A stretch of 64,000 nt of DNA from Spirosoma oryzae (GTDB taxonomy: Bacteria > Bacteroidota > Bacteroidia > Cytophagales > Spirosomataceae), in NCBI RefSeq assembly GCF_003002825.1, contig NZ_PVTE01000003.1:186001-250000 (forward strand), written 5' to 3'. Position numbers and translations under genes: made by a program. The notes beneath the pieces are model-generated. The model did not search any database. It was given only the letters and a program-made list of their open reading frames with translations, and was not told the origin of the DNA. Of this stretch, positions 43,811 to 52,655 are shown piece by piece (positions within the stretch are counted from its first letter, which is position 1; every line of letters starts with the position of its first letter).

Positions 43811-45508
43811 ATGCACCGACGACTACTCTCCTACTTCATCGCCCTTCTTTCCATTTCGACACTAGCCCCCGCGCAGGACCGACTTAGCGGCAAAACGTTT
43901 GCCACACGGGCCGTCGTTATGGCGCGGCATGGTATGGCCTGTACCTCTCACCCACTGTCGACCCAAGCGGCCATCGACGTGCTGCGATCAGGCGGTAACG
44001 CGATTGATGCCGCCATTGCCGCCAATGCCATGGAAGGTGTCGTTGAGCCCCACGTCAATGGGATCGGTGGCGATCTGTTTGCCATCGTCTGGGATGCCAA
44101 AACCAAAAAGCTGTATGGGCTGAACGCGTCGGGCCGGTCTCCCTACAGCCTGAGTCTGGCCGAGTTCCGAAAACGCGGGCTGACGCACATTCCGTCCGAC
44201 GGTCCGTTGCCGGTATCGGTGCCGGGCTGCGTCGACGGCTGGTTTGAACTGCACAAACGGTTTGGCAAAACGCCCATGCCGACCATCCTGTCGCACGCGA
44301 TCCGCTATGCCCGTGAAGGGTATCCCGTCCACGATGAAGCCGCTTTTTACTGGCCGTCGATGGTGGCCCGGTTCGGCAAATATCCCAATGTAAAAGAAGT
44401 TTATGCCCCCACCGGCAGCGCGCCCAAACGAGGTGACGTGTTCAAGAATCCGGCCTTGGCCAACACCCTGTCGCTGATCGCCAAGGGGGGACGCGATGCG
44501 TTTTATAAAGGCCCCATCGCCCAAACGATCGATGGGTTCATGAAGCGCGTGGGTGGCTTTCTCTCCGCCAAAGACCTGGCCGACCATACCTCCGAATGGG
44601 TCGAGCCGGTATCGACCAACTACCGGGGCTACGACGTCTGGGAATTACCACCCAACAGTCAGGGTATTGCGGCACTACAGATGCTGAACCTGCTGGAAGG
44701 CTATGATTTTTCGAAGATTCCCTGGGGGAGCGCCGAGCACATTCATACGTTCGTGGAAGCCAAAAAACTGGCGTTTGAAGATCGGGCTAAATACTACGCC
44801 GACCCAGCCTTCGCCAAAATTCCGGTTAAGGAACTCATCAGCAAACCTTATGCAGCCGAACGGCGGAAACTGATCGGCGAGCGCGCTGCCACGCGCGTCG
44901 ATGCGGGGAATCCAGCCTTGAAAGACGGCGATACAATCTACCTGACCGTCGCCGACGATGAGGGCAACATGGTGTCGCTGATTCAAAGCAACTACCGGGG
45001 CTTTGGCTCCGGCATGGTTCCCGACGGGCTGGGCTTCACACTGCAAAACCGGGGTGAGCTGTACAACCTGGCGGAAGGCGAAAACAACAGCTACGCGCCC
45101 CACAAGCGCCCTTTCCAGACGATCATTCCGGCGTTCGTGACCAAAGACGGACAACCGTTTATGAGCTTTGGCGTGATGGGCGGTAGCTTTCAGCCGCTGG
45201 GTCACGTCGAAATTCTGATGAACATGATCGACTACGGCATGAACCCGCAGGAAGCGGGCGACGCCCCCCGCATCGACCATCAGGGGTCGTCGGAACCGAC
45301 GGGCGAACGAATGGTCGACGCCGGGCAGATTACGCTGGAGTCGGGCTTCCCCTACGAAACCATCCGCGACCTGATGCGCCGGGGCCACCGGGTCGGGTAC
45401 GGACTGGGTGGGTATGGCGGCTACCAGGCTATTCGGTACGACGCCGTCAACAAGGTCTACCACGGGGCCACCGAGTCGCGGAAGGACGGGCAGGCAGCGG
45501 GCTACTAA
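43811..45508 (+). CDS. ggt: Gamma-glutamyltransferase
   Basis: A 565-residue Ntn-hydrolase precursor with a signal peptide (MHRRLLSYFIALLSISTLAP). The family start ATRAVVMARHGMACTSHPLS, and HVNGIGGDLFAIVWDAK and DGWFELHKRFGK are present. The self-cleavage site with the catalytic Thr is T375 in DGDTIYLTVAD. The small subunit holds SLIQSNYRGFGSGMVPDG, and GGSFQPLGH follows with the Gly-Gly oxyanion pair. It would cleave gamma-glutamyl bonds of glutathione or related peptides in the periplasm. Its stop overlaps the convergent kinase gene by four bases. The gene appears monocistronic. Confidence 0.93.
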   Translation: MHRRLLSYFIALLSISTLAPAQDRLSGKTFATRAVVMARHGMACTSHPLSTQAAIDVLRSGGNAIDAAIAANAMEGVVEPHVNGIGGDLFAIVWDAKTKKLYGLNASGRSPYSLSLAEFRKRGLTHIPSDGPLPVSVPGCVDGWFELHKRFGKTPMPTILSHAIRYAREGYPVHDEAAFYWPSMVARFGKYPNVKEVYAPTGSAPKRGDVFKNPALANTLSLIAKGGRDAFYKGPIAQTIDGFMKRVGGFLSAKDLADHTSEWVEPVSTNYRGYDVWELPPNSQGIAALQMLNLLEGYDFSKIPWGSAEHIHTFVEAKKLAFEDRAKYYADPAFAKIPVKELISKPYAAERRKLIGERAATRVDAGNPALKDGDTIYLTVADDEGNMVSLIQSNYRGFGSGMVPDGLGFTLQNRGELYNLAEGENNSYAPHKRPFQTIIPAFVTKDGQPFMSFGVMGGSFQPLGHVEILMNMIDYGMNPQEAGDAPRIDHQGSSEPTGERMVDAGQITLESGFPYETIRDLMRRGHRVGYGLGGYGGYQAIRYDAVNKVYHGATESRKDGQAAGY

Positions 45509-47574
45509 GCGGCCCGGAGCCGCGCTTCAGGAATGTGAAGCCGGCATAACGCGCCGTCCTGCTGAATGAATTCAACCTGCCCGTCGAGCTGATTGCTCAA
45601 CGACGTTACCAGTCGCTTTCCGAACGACGGACGGCCACTGCGTAGCACCCAGTCGTCGGGGTTGATACCGGGGCCATTGTCCTGCACCTCCAGCGTTAGA
45701 CCGTTCTGCGTGTGCAGGCCAATCCGCAGCCGGGGATATTTGCTCTGGGCGTAGGCATATTTAAACGCATTGGTGATTAACTCGTTGGCGATCAGTCCCA
45801 GCGGTATCGCCACATCGACGTCCAGCTTCCGGTCTTCGGCATCGATGACCAGATCGAAATCGCGGTCGCTGTAGCCGTAGGCATACATCAGGCTCCGCGC
45901 CAGATCGGTCAGGTACGACCGGATGTTGATCGTCGTGATCCCATCGGTCTGGTACAGGCGCTGGTGGATAAGCGCCATGGCCTCGACCCGCTGCTGCCCA
46001 ACCCGCACCGCCTGTACCGCTTTTTCGTCCTGTAAATTACTGGCCTGTAGCGATAGCAGACTCGACACGATGGCGAGGTTGTTCTTCACACGGTGATGCA
46101 GCTCTTTCATCAGCGTTTTCAGCTGCTCGGCCTGCGTCGCCAGTTGCTGACTGTTCGCCGTGATGACACCGTTCTGCGTGGCCAGCTTCCGGTTCGAGCG
46201 CCGGATCAGCAGGTATTGGCCGATGAGCAGACTGATTAGCAGCGCCATCAGGCCCAGGCCACCGCTCATGTATTCGACCTGCCGGGTTTTTTCCAGGTTC
46301 CGCGATCCCAAATCGGCAATCTGCCGCTGTTTCGCCTGGGTGTCGTACTGCGCCTGTAGTTCGAGGATAGCCCGCGTTTTTTCGATGTCGGCCACCGTCC
46401 TGATCTGCGCCAGCCGCTGGGCTTCAGCCGCCTGGATAGCCGCAATTTCCCGTACTTTATTAGCCTCTACCTGCGCGACGGCCTGCGTTTTGGCCAGTTC
46501 GGCACTCGCCTTGATACTGGCCAATTCGCTGGCCTGCTGCACGGCATAATGCCCTTCCAACTGGGCAATCGTCCGGGTTTTGGCCTGGTTGACGAGCGAA
46601 TCGCCAATCTGTTTGTATTGCACGGCGGCATCATAGGCTTTCTGGTACTGCCCCGCAGCGGCATAGGCGCGCGACAGCGTACCGTGCACGGAATACGACA
46701 GTGGCGCATCGCCCGACCGTTTGAGCTGCTCCAGCGACTTTTCTGCATACGCAACCGCTTTGTCCGGCTGCTTCAATCCGATATAGGCAGTTGCCAGATT
46801 GCGGTAATTGTGCGCCAGACTGCTGTATCGCTTCAGATTCAGATTGATAGCCAGTGCTTTTTCCAGGTATTGAATCGCCAGTGAATACTGCTTCTCGACA
46901 TTGTAGTTCTTACCCAGGTTGTTGTAGAATATTCGGGCATCTTCGGGCTCTACCTCCGTATTGTTCATTGGCGCCAGTCCTTTCAGGAAGCATTCCCGCC
47001 CCTGTCGAATTTCGCCCAGATCTTCGTATAGAATACCCAGATTAATGTAATTACTTCTTAATGAATGGGTCGCTTTCAGTTGCTGATTAAGCGCAATGGC
47101 CTGCTGCATGTACGCAATACCCTGCTGTGTGTAGGCCTTAACCCCCTGACTGTTCCCCATCAGCTTATACAGCAGACCCAGGCTATGGTAAATCTTCGCC
47201 GTCGAGTGCAGGTTGTTCGCTTTGCCATACTGCTGTATGGCCTGCTGAAAACAGGTTAGTGCTTCTTCGTACTGCCCCTGATGCGTTCGTATCGTTCCCA
47301 TCAACCGGTTATAGTCACCCAGACCATCCCAGTACTTTTTTTTCGTACTAATTGCCACGACAGGCTTCAGATACGCCAGTGCCGAATCGGTCTGACTTTG
47401 CTTGTAAAAGGCGTTGGCAATGTCGTAGTAGGCGTGAACGCGGCTTGTGTCGGGTAGCTTGCGGGTCAGCGCCGTCTTCAGACTATCGATCAATCGCTGC
47501 TGGGCCACAGCCGATCGGCAACAGGCGACGGCGACGAGCAGGCCAATAAACCAGCGGTTGCGTAAAGAAGTCAT
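45505..47574 (-). CDS. TPR-repeat sensor histidine kinase (HisKA_2 type)
   Basis: A 689-residue kinase with a signal peptide and about 6 TPR repeats (residues about 30-330, for instance YHSLGLLYKLMGNSQGVKAY and HNYRNLATAYIGLKQPDKAV). A coiled coil, one transmembrane helix (GGLGLMALLISLLIGQYLLI, about 440) and the kinase core follow. The phospho-acceptor motif is MKELHHRVKNNL, which marks the HisKA_2 group. The HATPase domain has NELITNAFKYAY and DNGPGI. The TPR part would sense in the periplasm. No regulator gene is next to it. It converges on the GGT gene. Confidence 0.9.
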   Translation of the reverse strand: MTSLRNRWFIGLLVAVACCRSAVAQQRLIDSLKTALTRKLPDTSRVHAYYDIANAFYKQSQTDSALAYLKPVVAISTKKKYWDGLGDYNRLMGTIRTHQGQYEEALTCFQQAIQQYGKANNLHSTAKIYHSLGLLYKLMGNSQGVKAYTQQGIAYMQQAIALNQQLKATHSLRSNYINLGILYEDLGEIRQGRECFLKGLAPMNNTEVEPEDARIFYNNLGKNYNVEKQYSLAIQYLEKALAINLNLKRYSSLAHNYRNLATAYIGLKQPDKAVAYAEKSLEQLKRSGDAPLSYSVHGTLSRAYAAAGQYQKAYDAAVQYKQIGDSLVNQAKTRTIAQLEGHYAVQQASELASIKASAELAKTQAVAQVEANKVREIAAIQAAEAQRLAQIRTVADIEKTRAILELQAQYDTQAKQRQIADLGSRNLEKTRQVEYMSGGLGLMALLISLLIGQYLLIRRSNRKLATQNGVITANSQQLATQAEQLKTLMKELHHRVKNNLAIVSSLLSLQASNLQDEKAVQAVRVGQQRVEAMALIHQRLYQTDGITTINIRSYLTDLARSLMYAYGYSDRDFDLVIDAEDRKLDVDVAIPLGLIANELITNAFKYAYAQSKYPRLRIGLHTQNGLTLEVQDNGPGINPDDWVLRSGRPSFGKRLVTSLSNQLDGQVEFIQQDGALCRLHIPEARLRAA

Positions 47575-47790
47575 TCAAGGGAGAGATTGATTGGTTGGGA
47601 TAAAAAACACTGGCAGCAATCAGCATTTTACAACGCGACAGCCTACACTGTTAATGACAGCGACCTTAAAAATAGGCAATTATCGACTATGCTTATTCTA
47701 TTTTATCTGTATGTATGGCCGGATTAAAAGCAACGATTGCCGTTTGATTCGCTACCGCTGCTGATTAGCTCCTAACCGCCCCCCTGCGCG

Positions 47791-47798
47791 TATGTTTG
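47791..47798 (+). promoter_or_regulatory. Candidate -7 box of the esterase gene
   Basis: TATGTTTG fits the TAnnTTTG box of the Bacteroidota sigma factor. Start of transcription would be near 47805, about 108 bases before the ATG. No good -33 TTG lies at the right distance, so support is moderate. Confidence 0.4.
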
Positions 47799-47912
47799 CA
47801 CGTACGGCAAAAACTCGATTCGCCGGTAGTAAAACCGCTCATAGACAGGCTTTCAGGCAAGACACAGCAACAGGTTTTACGCAGCTCTTTCTTTCCTAAA
47901 TCCGCTTTTATC

Positions 47913-49616
47913 ATGAACGCATCGAGACGTACGTTTCTACACTCACTTGGGGTCGGTGCAGCCAGTTTCGGCACAGCCAACGCAGCCGTCGCAAAGACAC
48001 TACCGGCTTCAGTACCACCAAAAGCAGTTGCCGACGATCAGGTACTGTTTGTGGGCGACGACATCGCCGTTGTCAACACGCAGTATGGCCGGGTACGGGG
48101 CTTCGTCCTGCGTGGTATCAGCCAGTTTCTGGGTATTCCGTACGGTGCCGACACGGCCGGTAAAAACCGGTTTATGCCGCCCCAGAAACCCGAACCCTGG
48201 TCCGATATACGACCGGCCTTATGGTGGGGCAACTCGGCTCCGCAGATCATGGAGAAACGCTACGCCAACCCCTACGCGTCGTTTGTCGATCACTGGAATT
48301 ACGACGATGTATCGGAAGATTGCCTGAAACTAAACGTCTGGACGCCCGCCCTCGACAGACAGAAACGCCCGCAGGATCGCCTGCCGCAGGATCGCCTGCC
48401 GGTAGTCGTGTGGTTGCACGGCGGTGGGTTTACCAATGGCAACGGCATCGAGCAGGATGGCTACCACGGCGAAAACCTGGCGCGTAAGGGTAATCTGGTG
48501 TTCTGCTCGCTCAACCACCGGCTTGGTCCACTGGGCTATACCGACCTGAAAGCTGCCGGTGGTCAGGACGCCGAACGGTTCGCGGCTTCGGGCAATGTGG
48601 GTAACCTGGATATGGTAGCGGCTCTGGAATGGATCAAAAACAACATCGCCAATTTTGGCGGTGATCCGGCTAACGTGACCATTATCGGGCAATCAGGCGG
48701 GGGGGCCAAGGTGACGACGCTACTGAATATGCCATCGGCGAAGGGACTGTTTCACAAAGCCGTAGCCCTGAGTGGCAGTTCATTGGCCGGTGTAAACAAG
48801 GCATACGCCGAAAAGCTGGGGCAACAGGTGCTGACCGAAGCGGGGCTGCAACCCAGTGAGATCGACAAACTCCAGCAGATTCCGTGGCGGCAATACATCG
48901 ACATTGCCAACCGGGCCGTCGACAAGCTGGCCGACGAAGCGAAGCGGATGAACATACAGCGGGGCGGTTTTTCACCCGTATCCGATGGTACGTACCTGAG
49001 CGACAAACCCTTCTTCAGCGATGCGGGCGATTTCTCGGCCGACATTCCGCTACTGATCTGCACGACCTTTCACGAGTGGAATCCTGACCGGACGGAAGCC
49101 GAGCTTGAACGCATTTCGCTGGATGGTGTCAAGGAAAAACTGACGCCCCGTTTCGGTGCGAAGACGAATGAGATTGTCGATGCCTATGCGTCGACTTTTC
49201 CCAAAGCGCGTCCCGTCGAACTCTGGGCGCTGATCGTGTCGAACCGAAAGAATGCCGTTGCTGCGGCCGATGCCAAAGCCTCACAGCAGAAAGCGCCGGT
49301 GTACATGGCTTGGTTTGGCTGGCAGCCGCCCCTGTTCGACAATCGAATGCGGGCCTTTCACTGCGACGACATCTGCTTCTGGTTCTACAACACCGACCTG
49401 ATGCTGACCCACACGGGCGGGGGCAAGCGGCCACGCGCTTTGTCGGAAAAAATGGCCGGCTCGTTTATCAACTTCGCCAAAACCGGTAATCCCAACGGCG
49501 GGGGACTACCGACCTGGAAACCGTACACGACCCAGAACGGCGAAACGATGATTCTCGACGATACCTGCGCCCTCGTCAACGATCCCGACCGCGAAGCCCG
49601 CAAATCGCTGGCGTAA
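47913..49616 (+). CDS. Tat-exported type B carboxylesterase
   Basis: A 567-residue alpha/beta hydrolase from the ATG at 47913. The frame opens further up, but MNASRRTFLHSLGVGAASFG is a Tat-like signal. Family landmarks: YGRVRGFVLRGISQFLGIPY at the N-terminus, EDCLKLNVWTPA, HGGGFTNGNG (oxyanion hole), and the nucleophile elbow GQSGGG with S261 (usually GESAGG). Catalytic His is likely in FHCDD near the end. Residues 153-162 hold an in-frame duplication (PQDRL twice). Substrate is unknown. It is followed by a palindromic repeat and a convergent GH43 gene. Confidence 0.88.
   Translation: MNASRRTFLHSLGVGAASFGTANAAVAKTLPASVPPKAVADDQVLFVGDDIAVVNTQYGRVRGFVLRGISQFLGIPYGADTAGKNRFMPPQKPEPWSDIRPALWWGNSAPQIMEKRYANPYASFVDHWNYDDVSEDCLKLNVWTPALDRQKRPQDRLPQDRLPVVVWLHGGGFTNGNGIEQDGYHGENLARKGNLVFCSLNHRLGPLGYTDLKAAGGQDAERFAASGNVGNLDMVAALEWIKNNIANFGGDPANVTIIGQSGGGAKVTTLLNMPSAKGLFHKAVALSGSSLAGVNKAYAEKLGQQVLTEAGLQPSEIDKLQQIPWRQYIDIANRAVDKLADEAKRMNIQRGGFSPVSDGTYLSDKPFFSDAGDFSADIPLLICTTFHEWNPDRTEAELERISLDGVKEKLTPRFGAKTNEIVDAYASTFPKARPVELWALIVSNRKNAVAAADAKASQQKAPVYMAWFGWQPPLFDNRMRAFHCDDICFWFYNTDLMLTHTGGGKRPRALSEKMAGSFINFAKTGNPNGGGLPTWKPYTTQNGETMILDDTCALVNDPDREARKSLA
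48369..48398 (+). repeat. In-frame 15-base tandem repeat in the esterase gene
   Basis: CCGCAGGATCGCCTG occurs twice in direct tandem and encodes PQDRL-PQDRL, just before the conserved VVVWLHGGG strand. Confidence 0.9.
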
Positions 49617-49686
49617 GGTGTGGGCAAGCAGCAATTTACACCGCCGACAAGGTCAGCGTTTACCGTTCTACAAATTACAAGCTTCT

Positions 49687-49782
49687 GTCATCCCGACGGA
49701 GGAGGGATCTTCGGAGTTGGCTAGAAAGTCGCATGGTACCGCACCGGCGAACCGGCGAAGATCCCTCCTCCGTCGGGATGAC
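49687..49782. repeat. 27-bp perfect inverted repeat (family D)
   Basis: The arm at 49687-49713 (core TCCCGACGGAGGAGGGATCT) is exactly complementary to 49756-49782, with a 42-base spacer. It lies in the gap between the convergent esterase and GH43 genes and looks like a mobile palindromic or MITE-like unit. The whole element has no coding content. Confidence 0.9.
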
Positions 49783-49807
49783 AAAAGGACGACCTTTTAG
49801 CCCCCTA

Positions 49808-50797
49808 CTATTTCCCCCAAACGTCCAGCTTCCACGCGTCTGTCCACTGAACGACTGGCTGATTGGCGTCGAAGGATATGGGAAGCCACAGGTATCGGCT
49901 GTCCTTGAGGTCTTTGGGATTCCACCGATCAGCAATGAAGATGAATGCGTTTTTCTTGCCCGGCACCGGCTGGATGTAGGTCGACTGACCGTCGAAGGTT
50001 TTGTCGGCCATTGGTCCTTTCATTGGATCACCCAAAGGTTGCCACGGACCGAACAGCGAGTCGGCCACATGCAGACTGGCCCGGTTGGGTGCCCAGCCCG
50101 TGCAGCCGCTGGTGATCAGAAAGTATTTGCCATCTTTTTTGAACACGGCCGGGGCTTCGCGGTGATCACTGAAGAGTAACGTATCCTGCGAGGTAGCCGA
50201 GAGGTAATCGTCGGTCAGTTTCACGATGCGCAGGTCGTAATTCTCGCGGGCTGAATAGATTTCGTAGGCGGAGCCGTCGTCGTCAACGAAAAGCGTCATA
50301 TCACGCGACATGTGGCCGTTGGGGCGGAAGCTTTTCACGTAAGTATATGGTCCCGTCACGTTCTTGCTGACGGCCACACCGGCACGAGCCGCTTTGTAGC
50401 CCTGTCCCGGCAGTTCGAGGTGAAACCACATGACGTACTGCTTCGTACGTGGGTTGTAAATTACCTTGGGTCGCTCCATCAGTCCGTGGGTAGCGATTTC
50501 ACTGGTCGTATCGGTGGATTTGGCCAGGGCCAGCCCTTCCATTTTCCAGTTGTACAGGTCTTTCGACGAATACACATTGACCCCCTCGGAGGCTGACTTG
50601 CCCCGTTTTTCGCCGAACCAGTAGTAGGTACCTTTGTCGAAGAGCAGGCCGCCCCCGTGGGCATTAATGACCTCGCCTTTTGTGTCGAGCCAGACTTCGC
50701 CCGGTTTGAAACTGGTTTGGCGTTTGGGAACGTCCTGCGCCTGAACAACCCGTAAAGTAGTCAGGCAGAGAAGCGAAGAAAACAGTAAGAACCGCAT
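49808..50797 (-). CDS. GH43-family glycoside hydrolase (subfamily 24-like)
   Basis: A 329-residue five-bladed beta-propeller enzyme with a signal peptide (MRFLLFSSLLCLTTLRVVQA). Conserved blocks are VINAHGGGLLFDKGTYYWFG, MERPKVIYNPRTKQYVMWFH and SRDMTLFVDDDGSAYEIYSA. These resemble exo-beta-1,3-galactanases of GH43 subfamily 24 more than xylosidases or arabinofuranosidases. It would trim side-chain or galactan linkages on a glycan taken up by the SusCD pair. It is the last gene of the SusC, SusD, GH43 operon. The subfamily is inferred from memory of motif patterns. Confidence 0.75.
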   Translation of the reverse strand: MRFLLFSSLLCLTTLRVVQAQDVPKRQTSFKPGEVWLDTKGEVINAHGGGLLFDKGTYYWFGEKRGKSASEGVNVYSSKDLYNWKMEGLALAKSTDTTSEIATHGLMERPKVIYNPRTKQYVMWFHLELPGQGYKAARAGVAVSKNVTGPYTYVKSFRPNGHMSRDMTLFVDDDGSAYEIYSARENYDLRIVKLTDDYLSATSQDTLLFSDHREAPAVFKKDGKYFLITSGCTGWAPNRASLHVADSLFGPWQPLGDPMKGPMADKTFDGQSTYIQPVPGKKNAFIFIADRWNPKDLKDSRYLWLPISFDANQPVVQWTDAWKLDVWGK

Positions 50798-50871
50798 GTG
50801 ATGGCAGTAAGTAGTTGATCGGTTGATTAGCAAGTGGTAGACGAATGTACGTACGATTCGCCGGGTAGGCT

Positions 50872-50911
50872 AACGCCCGGCATCCATGTTCATTCATGGA
50901 CACCGGGCGTT
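50872..50911. terminator. Hairpin between susD and GH43 genes
   Basis: AACGCCCGG and CATG parts at 50872-50888 pair with CATGGA and CCGGGCGTT at 50895-50911, with one bulge. There is no T-run, so it is more likely an RNA stability or processing hairpin than a full terminator. Confidence 0.45.
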
Positions 50912-50943
50912 GGTTAACTGGCACAAGTTATGGTAAGTACGAC

Positions 50944-52575
50944 TTAATAGCCTGGGTTCTGCGCCAGCACAGCGTCTTTGTTGAGCTGGATTTCGTTCAG
51001 CGGAATCGGCATCAGCAGGTGTGTCGTTGTCAGGCTACGGATCGGGTTGACCGGGTTGTTGCTGTTGAGCCGGGTCGCCCGATCGACCAGCGTTTTGGTC
51101 CGCATAAGCGTCATCCGCCGGTTTTCTTCGCCAATCAGTTCGCGGGCGCGTTCGTCCAGAATAAAGTCCAGGGTGATGTCAGCCGACGATACCTGCCCGG
51201 TGGTCGGGTAGTTCGCGAAGGAACGTTGCCGCAGGGCGTTGATGCTATTGGCGGCATCGCTCAGTTTGCCCTGCCTGAACTGCGCTTCCGCCAGCAGCAG
51301 ATAGGTTTCGCCCAGCCGCATCAGTATGAAATCTTTAATCATCGCAAAGCCAAACGCATCGGCAGGATTGTACTGATACCACTTGGTCGTATGCGGAGCA
51401 ATGCTGAACAGCGTGTCGGTACCCGTGTATGGCACCACTTTACCGAAGGTCGCTGGTTTGCTGGGGTCGTTATACACAAACCGGCGACGGATATTGTACT
51501 GCGAGTTGCGAATGTCGCCCGATCCGTACAGCCCGTACAGCACCCAGTTGCTGAGCCGCAGCCGGCCGATACCGCGTCCGCCCGTCGAATCCGACAGCGA
51601 CATACCCGAGATGTTGTAATAAGCAGGTCCCCATACCCGACGCTGCTGCGGGTTGTTGGTAATCCCCCCTACGACGGTGTTGGGGTTCTCCTGTTCCAGC
51701 ACCCAGATGGCTTCGGTGTTACCCTGCGCCCGGCGCTGATTACCGTAGATAAACATATCGTGGTAGAAGTCACCCGGTTGGCTGGTGCCAACACCGTACC
51801 GCTTCTTAATCAGGCTAAATCGGCCACTGCTGACGATACCCTGCAATTGAGTCTCGGCCAGGTCGGGCTTTCCCATTCGCAGATACGCTTCGCCCAGCAA
51901 TTGCATAGCCATGAACTTGTTGGCCCGGCCGTACAGTTTGGCACCACCCGCATTGGCCCGCACGCTTTCGATATCCGGCAGGTTCGCCACGGCGAATGTC
52001 AGGTCGTCGACAATCAATTTGTTGACATCGTCCAGCGTAGCCCGTACGAAATCGGTTTTGGGTGCGGTCAGCGCCTGCGTCAGAATCGGAACACCGCCGA
52101 AGCAGGTCGCCAAATTGTTGTATGCATAAGCCCGGAAGAATTTCGCTTCGGCGCTGGCCCGTGCTTTCCCGCCGGTACTCAGCCCAGTCATGGTGGGCGA
52201 GTCCATACTGTTGATAATGATGTTGGTCAGGTTGACCAGGATATAGTTCCGGTTCCAGGTAAAGGAAGCTGCGCCATCGGTTGGTGTCAGTAGCGCGTAG
52301 TTGTAGTACGGAATCTCAATCCCTTGCTGGTTGGTCGTGGCATTGGCGACATCCGTACCAACCTGCCATACGCTGGGCCACCCCTGCTGATCGGAGTAGG
52401 AAAAAATCGTGCTGACATGGGTGTACAGTCCCACCAGCGACGCGTCGGTACCGAGCGAATCGTTGAGCGTAACCGGCGTATAGCTTGAATATGGCTTCTC
52501 GGCGAGGAAGTCGCTTTTGCAGGCCGACGCCAGTCCTAGCAACGCCAGCGCACCGAATTTTATGTATGCTTTCAT
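50944..52575 (-). CDS. SusD/RagB-family surface glycan-binding lipoprotein
   Basis: A 543-residue lipoprotein with signal MKAYIKFGALALLGLASACK (Cys about residue 19). SusD landmarks: an N-terminal helical TPR-like part (ARASAEAKFFRAYAYNNLAT, with the conserved RAYxYxxL motif), FGGVPILTQ, YLRMGKPDLAETQLQGI, then FILDERARELIGEENRRMTL near the C-terminus and PLNEIQLN at the end. It caps the SusC channel and binds the oligosaccharide on the cell surface. It follows susC by 80 bases, with an intercistronic hairpin in the gap. Confidence 0.93.
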   Translation of the reverse strand: MKAYIKFGALALLGLASACKSDFLAEKPYSSYTPVTLNDSLGTDASLVGLYTHVSTIFSYSDQQGWPSVWQVGTDVANATTNQQGIEIPYYNYALLTPTDGAASFTWNRNYILVNLTNIIINSMDSPTMTGLSTGGKARASAEAKFFRAYAYNNLATCFGGVPILTQALTAPKTDFVRATLDDVNKLIVDDLTFAVANLPDIESVRANAGGAKLYGRANKFMAMQLLGEAYLRMGKPDLAETQLQGIVSSGRFSLIKKRYGVGTSQPGDFYHDMFIYGNQRRAQGNTEAIWVLEQENPNTVVGGITNNPQQRRVWGPAYYNISGMSLSDSTGGRGIGRLRLSNWVLYGLYGSGDIRNSQYNIRRRFVYNDPSKPATFGKVVPYTGTDTLFSIAPHTTKWYQYNPADAFGFAMIKDFILMRLGETYLLLAEAQFRQGKLSDAANSINALRQRSFANYPTTGQVSSADITLDFILDERARELIGEENRRMTLMRTKTLVDRATRLNSNNPVNPIRSLTTTHLLMPIPLNEIQLNKDAVLAQNPGY

Positions 52576-52614
52576 GAATCTAAAGAGCGAAAGAGTACCG
52601 CAATGGAATTGAAA

Positions 52615-52648
52615 GCGCGAAAGAGTGATTCTCCTGGCCCTTTCGCGC
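52615..52648. repeat. Hairpin in the SusC-SusD gap
   Basis: GCGCGAAAG at 52615-52623 pairs with CTTTCGCGC at 52640-52648. GCGAAAGAG also occurs as a direct copy at 52587-52595. The stem lies within the 80-base gap between the receptor and SusD genes. Confidence 0.65.
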
Positions 52649-52655
52649 CTGATCG

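Noticed and set aside
49687-49782. CRISPR repeat or tRNA-like hairpin
   Set aside because: There is one inverted pair only, no spacer array and no cloverleaf. It fits a palindromic intergenic element.
50896-52293. 465-codon plus-strand ORF opposite susD
   Set aside because: It is the antisense shadow of a SusD gene with all family landmarks.
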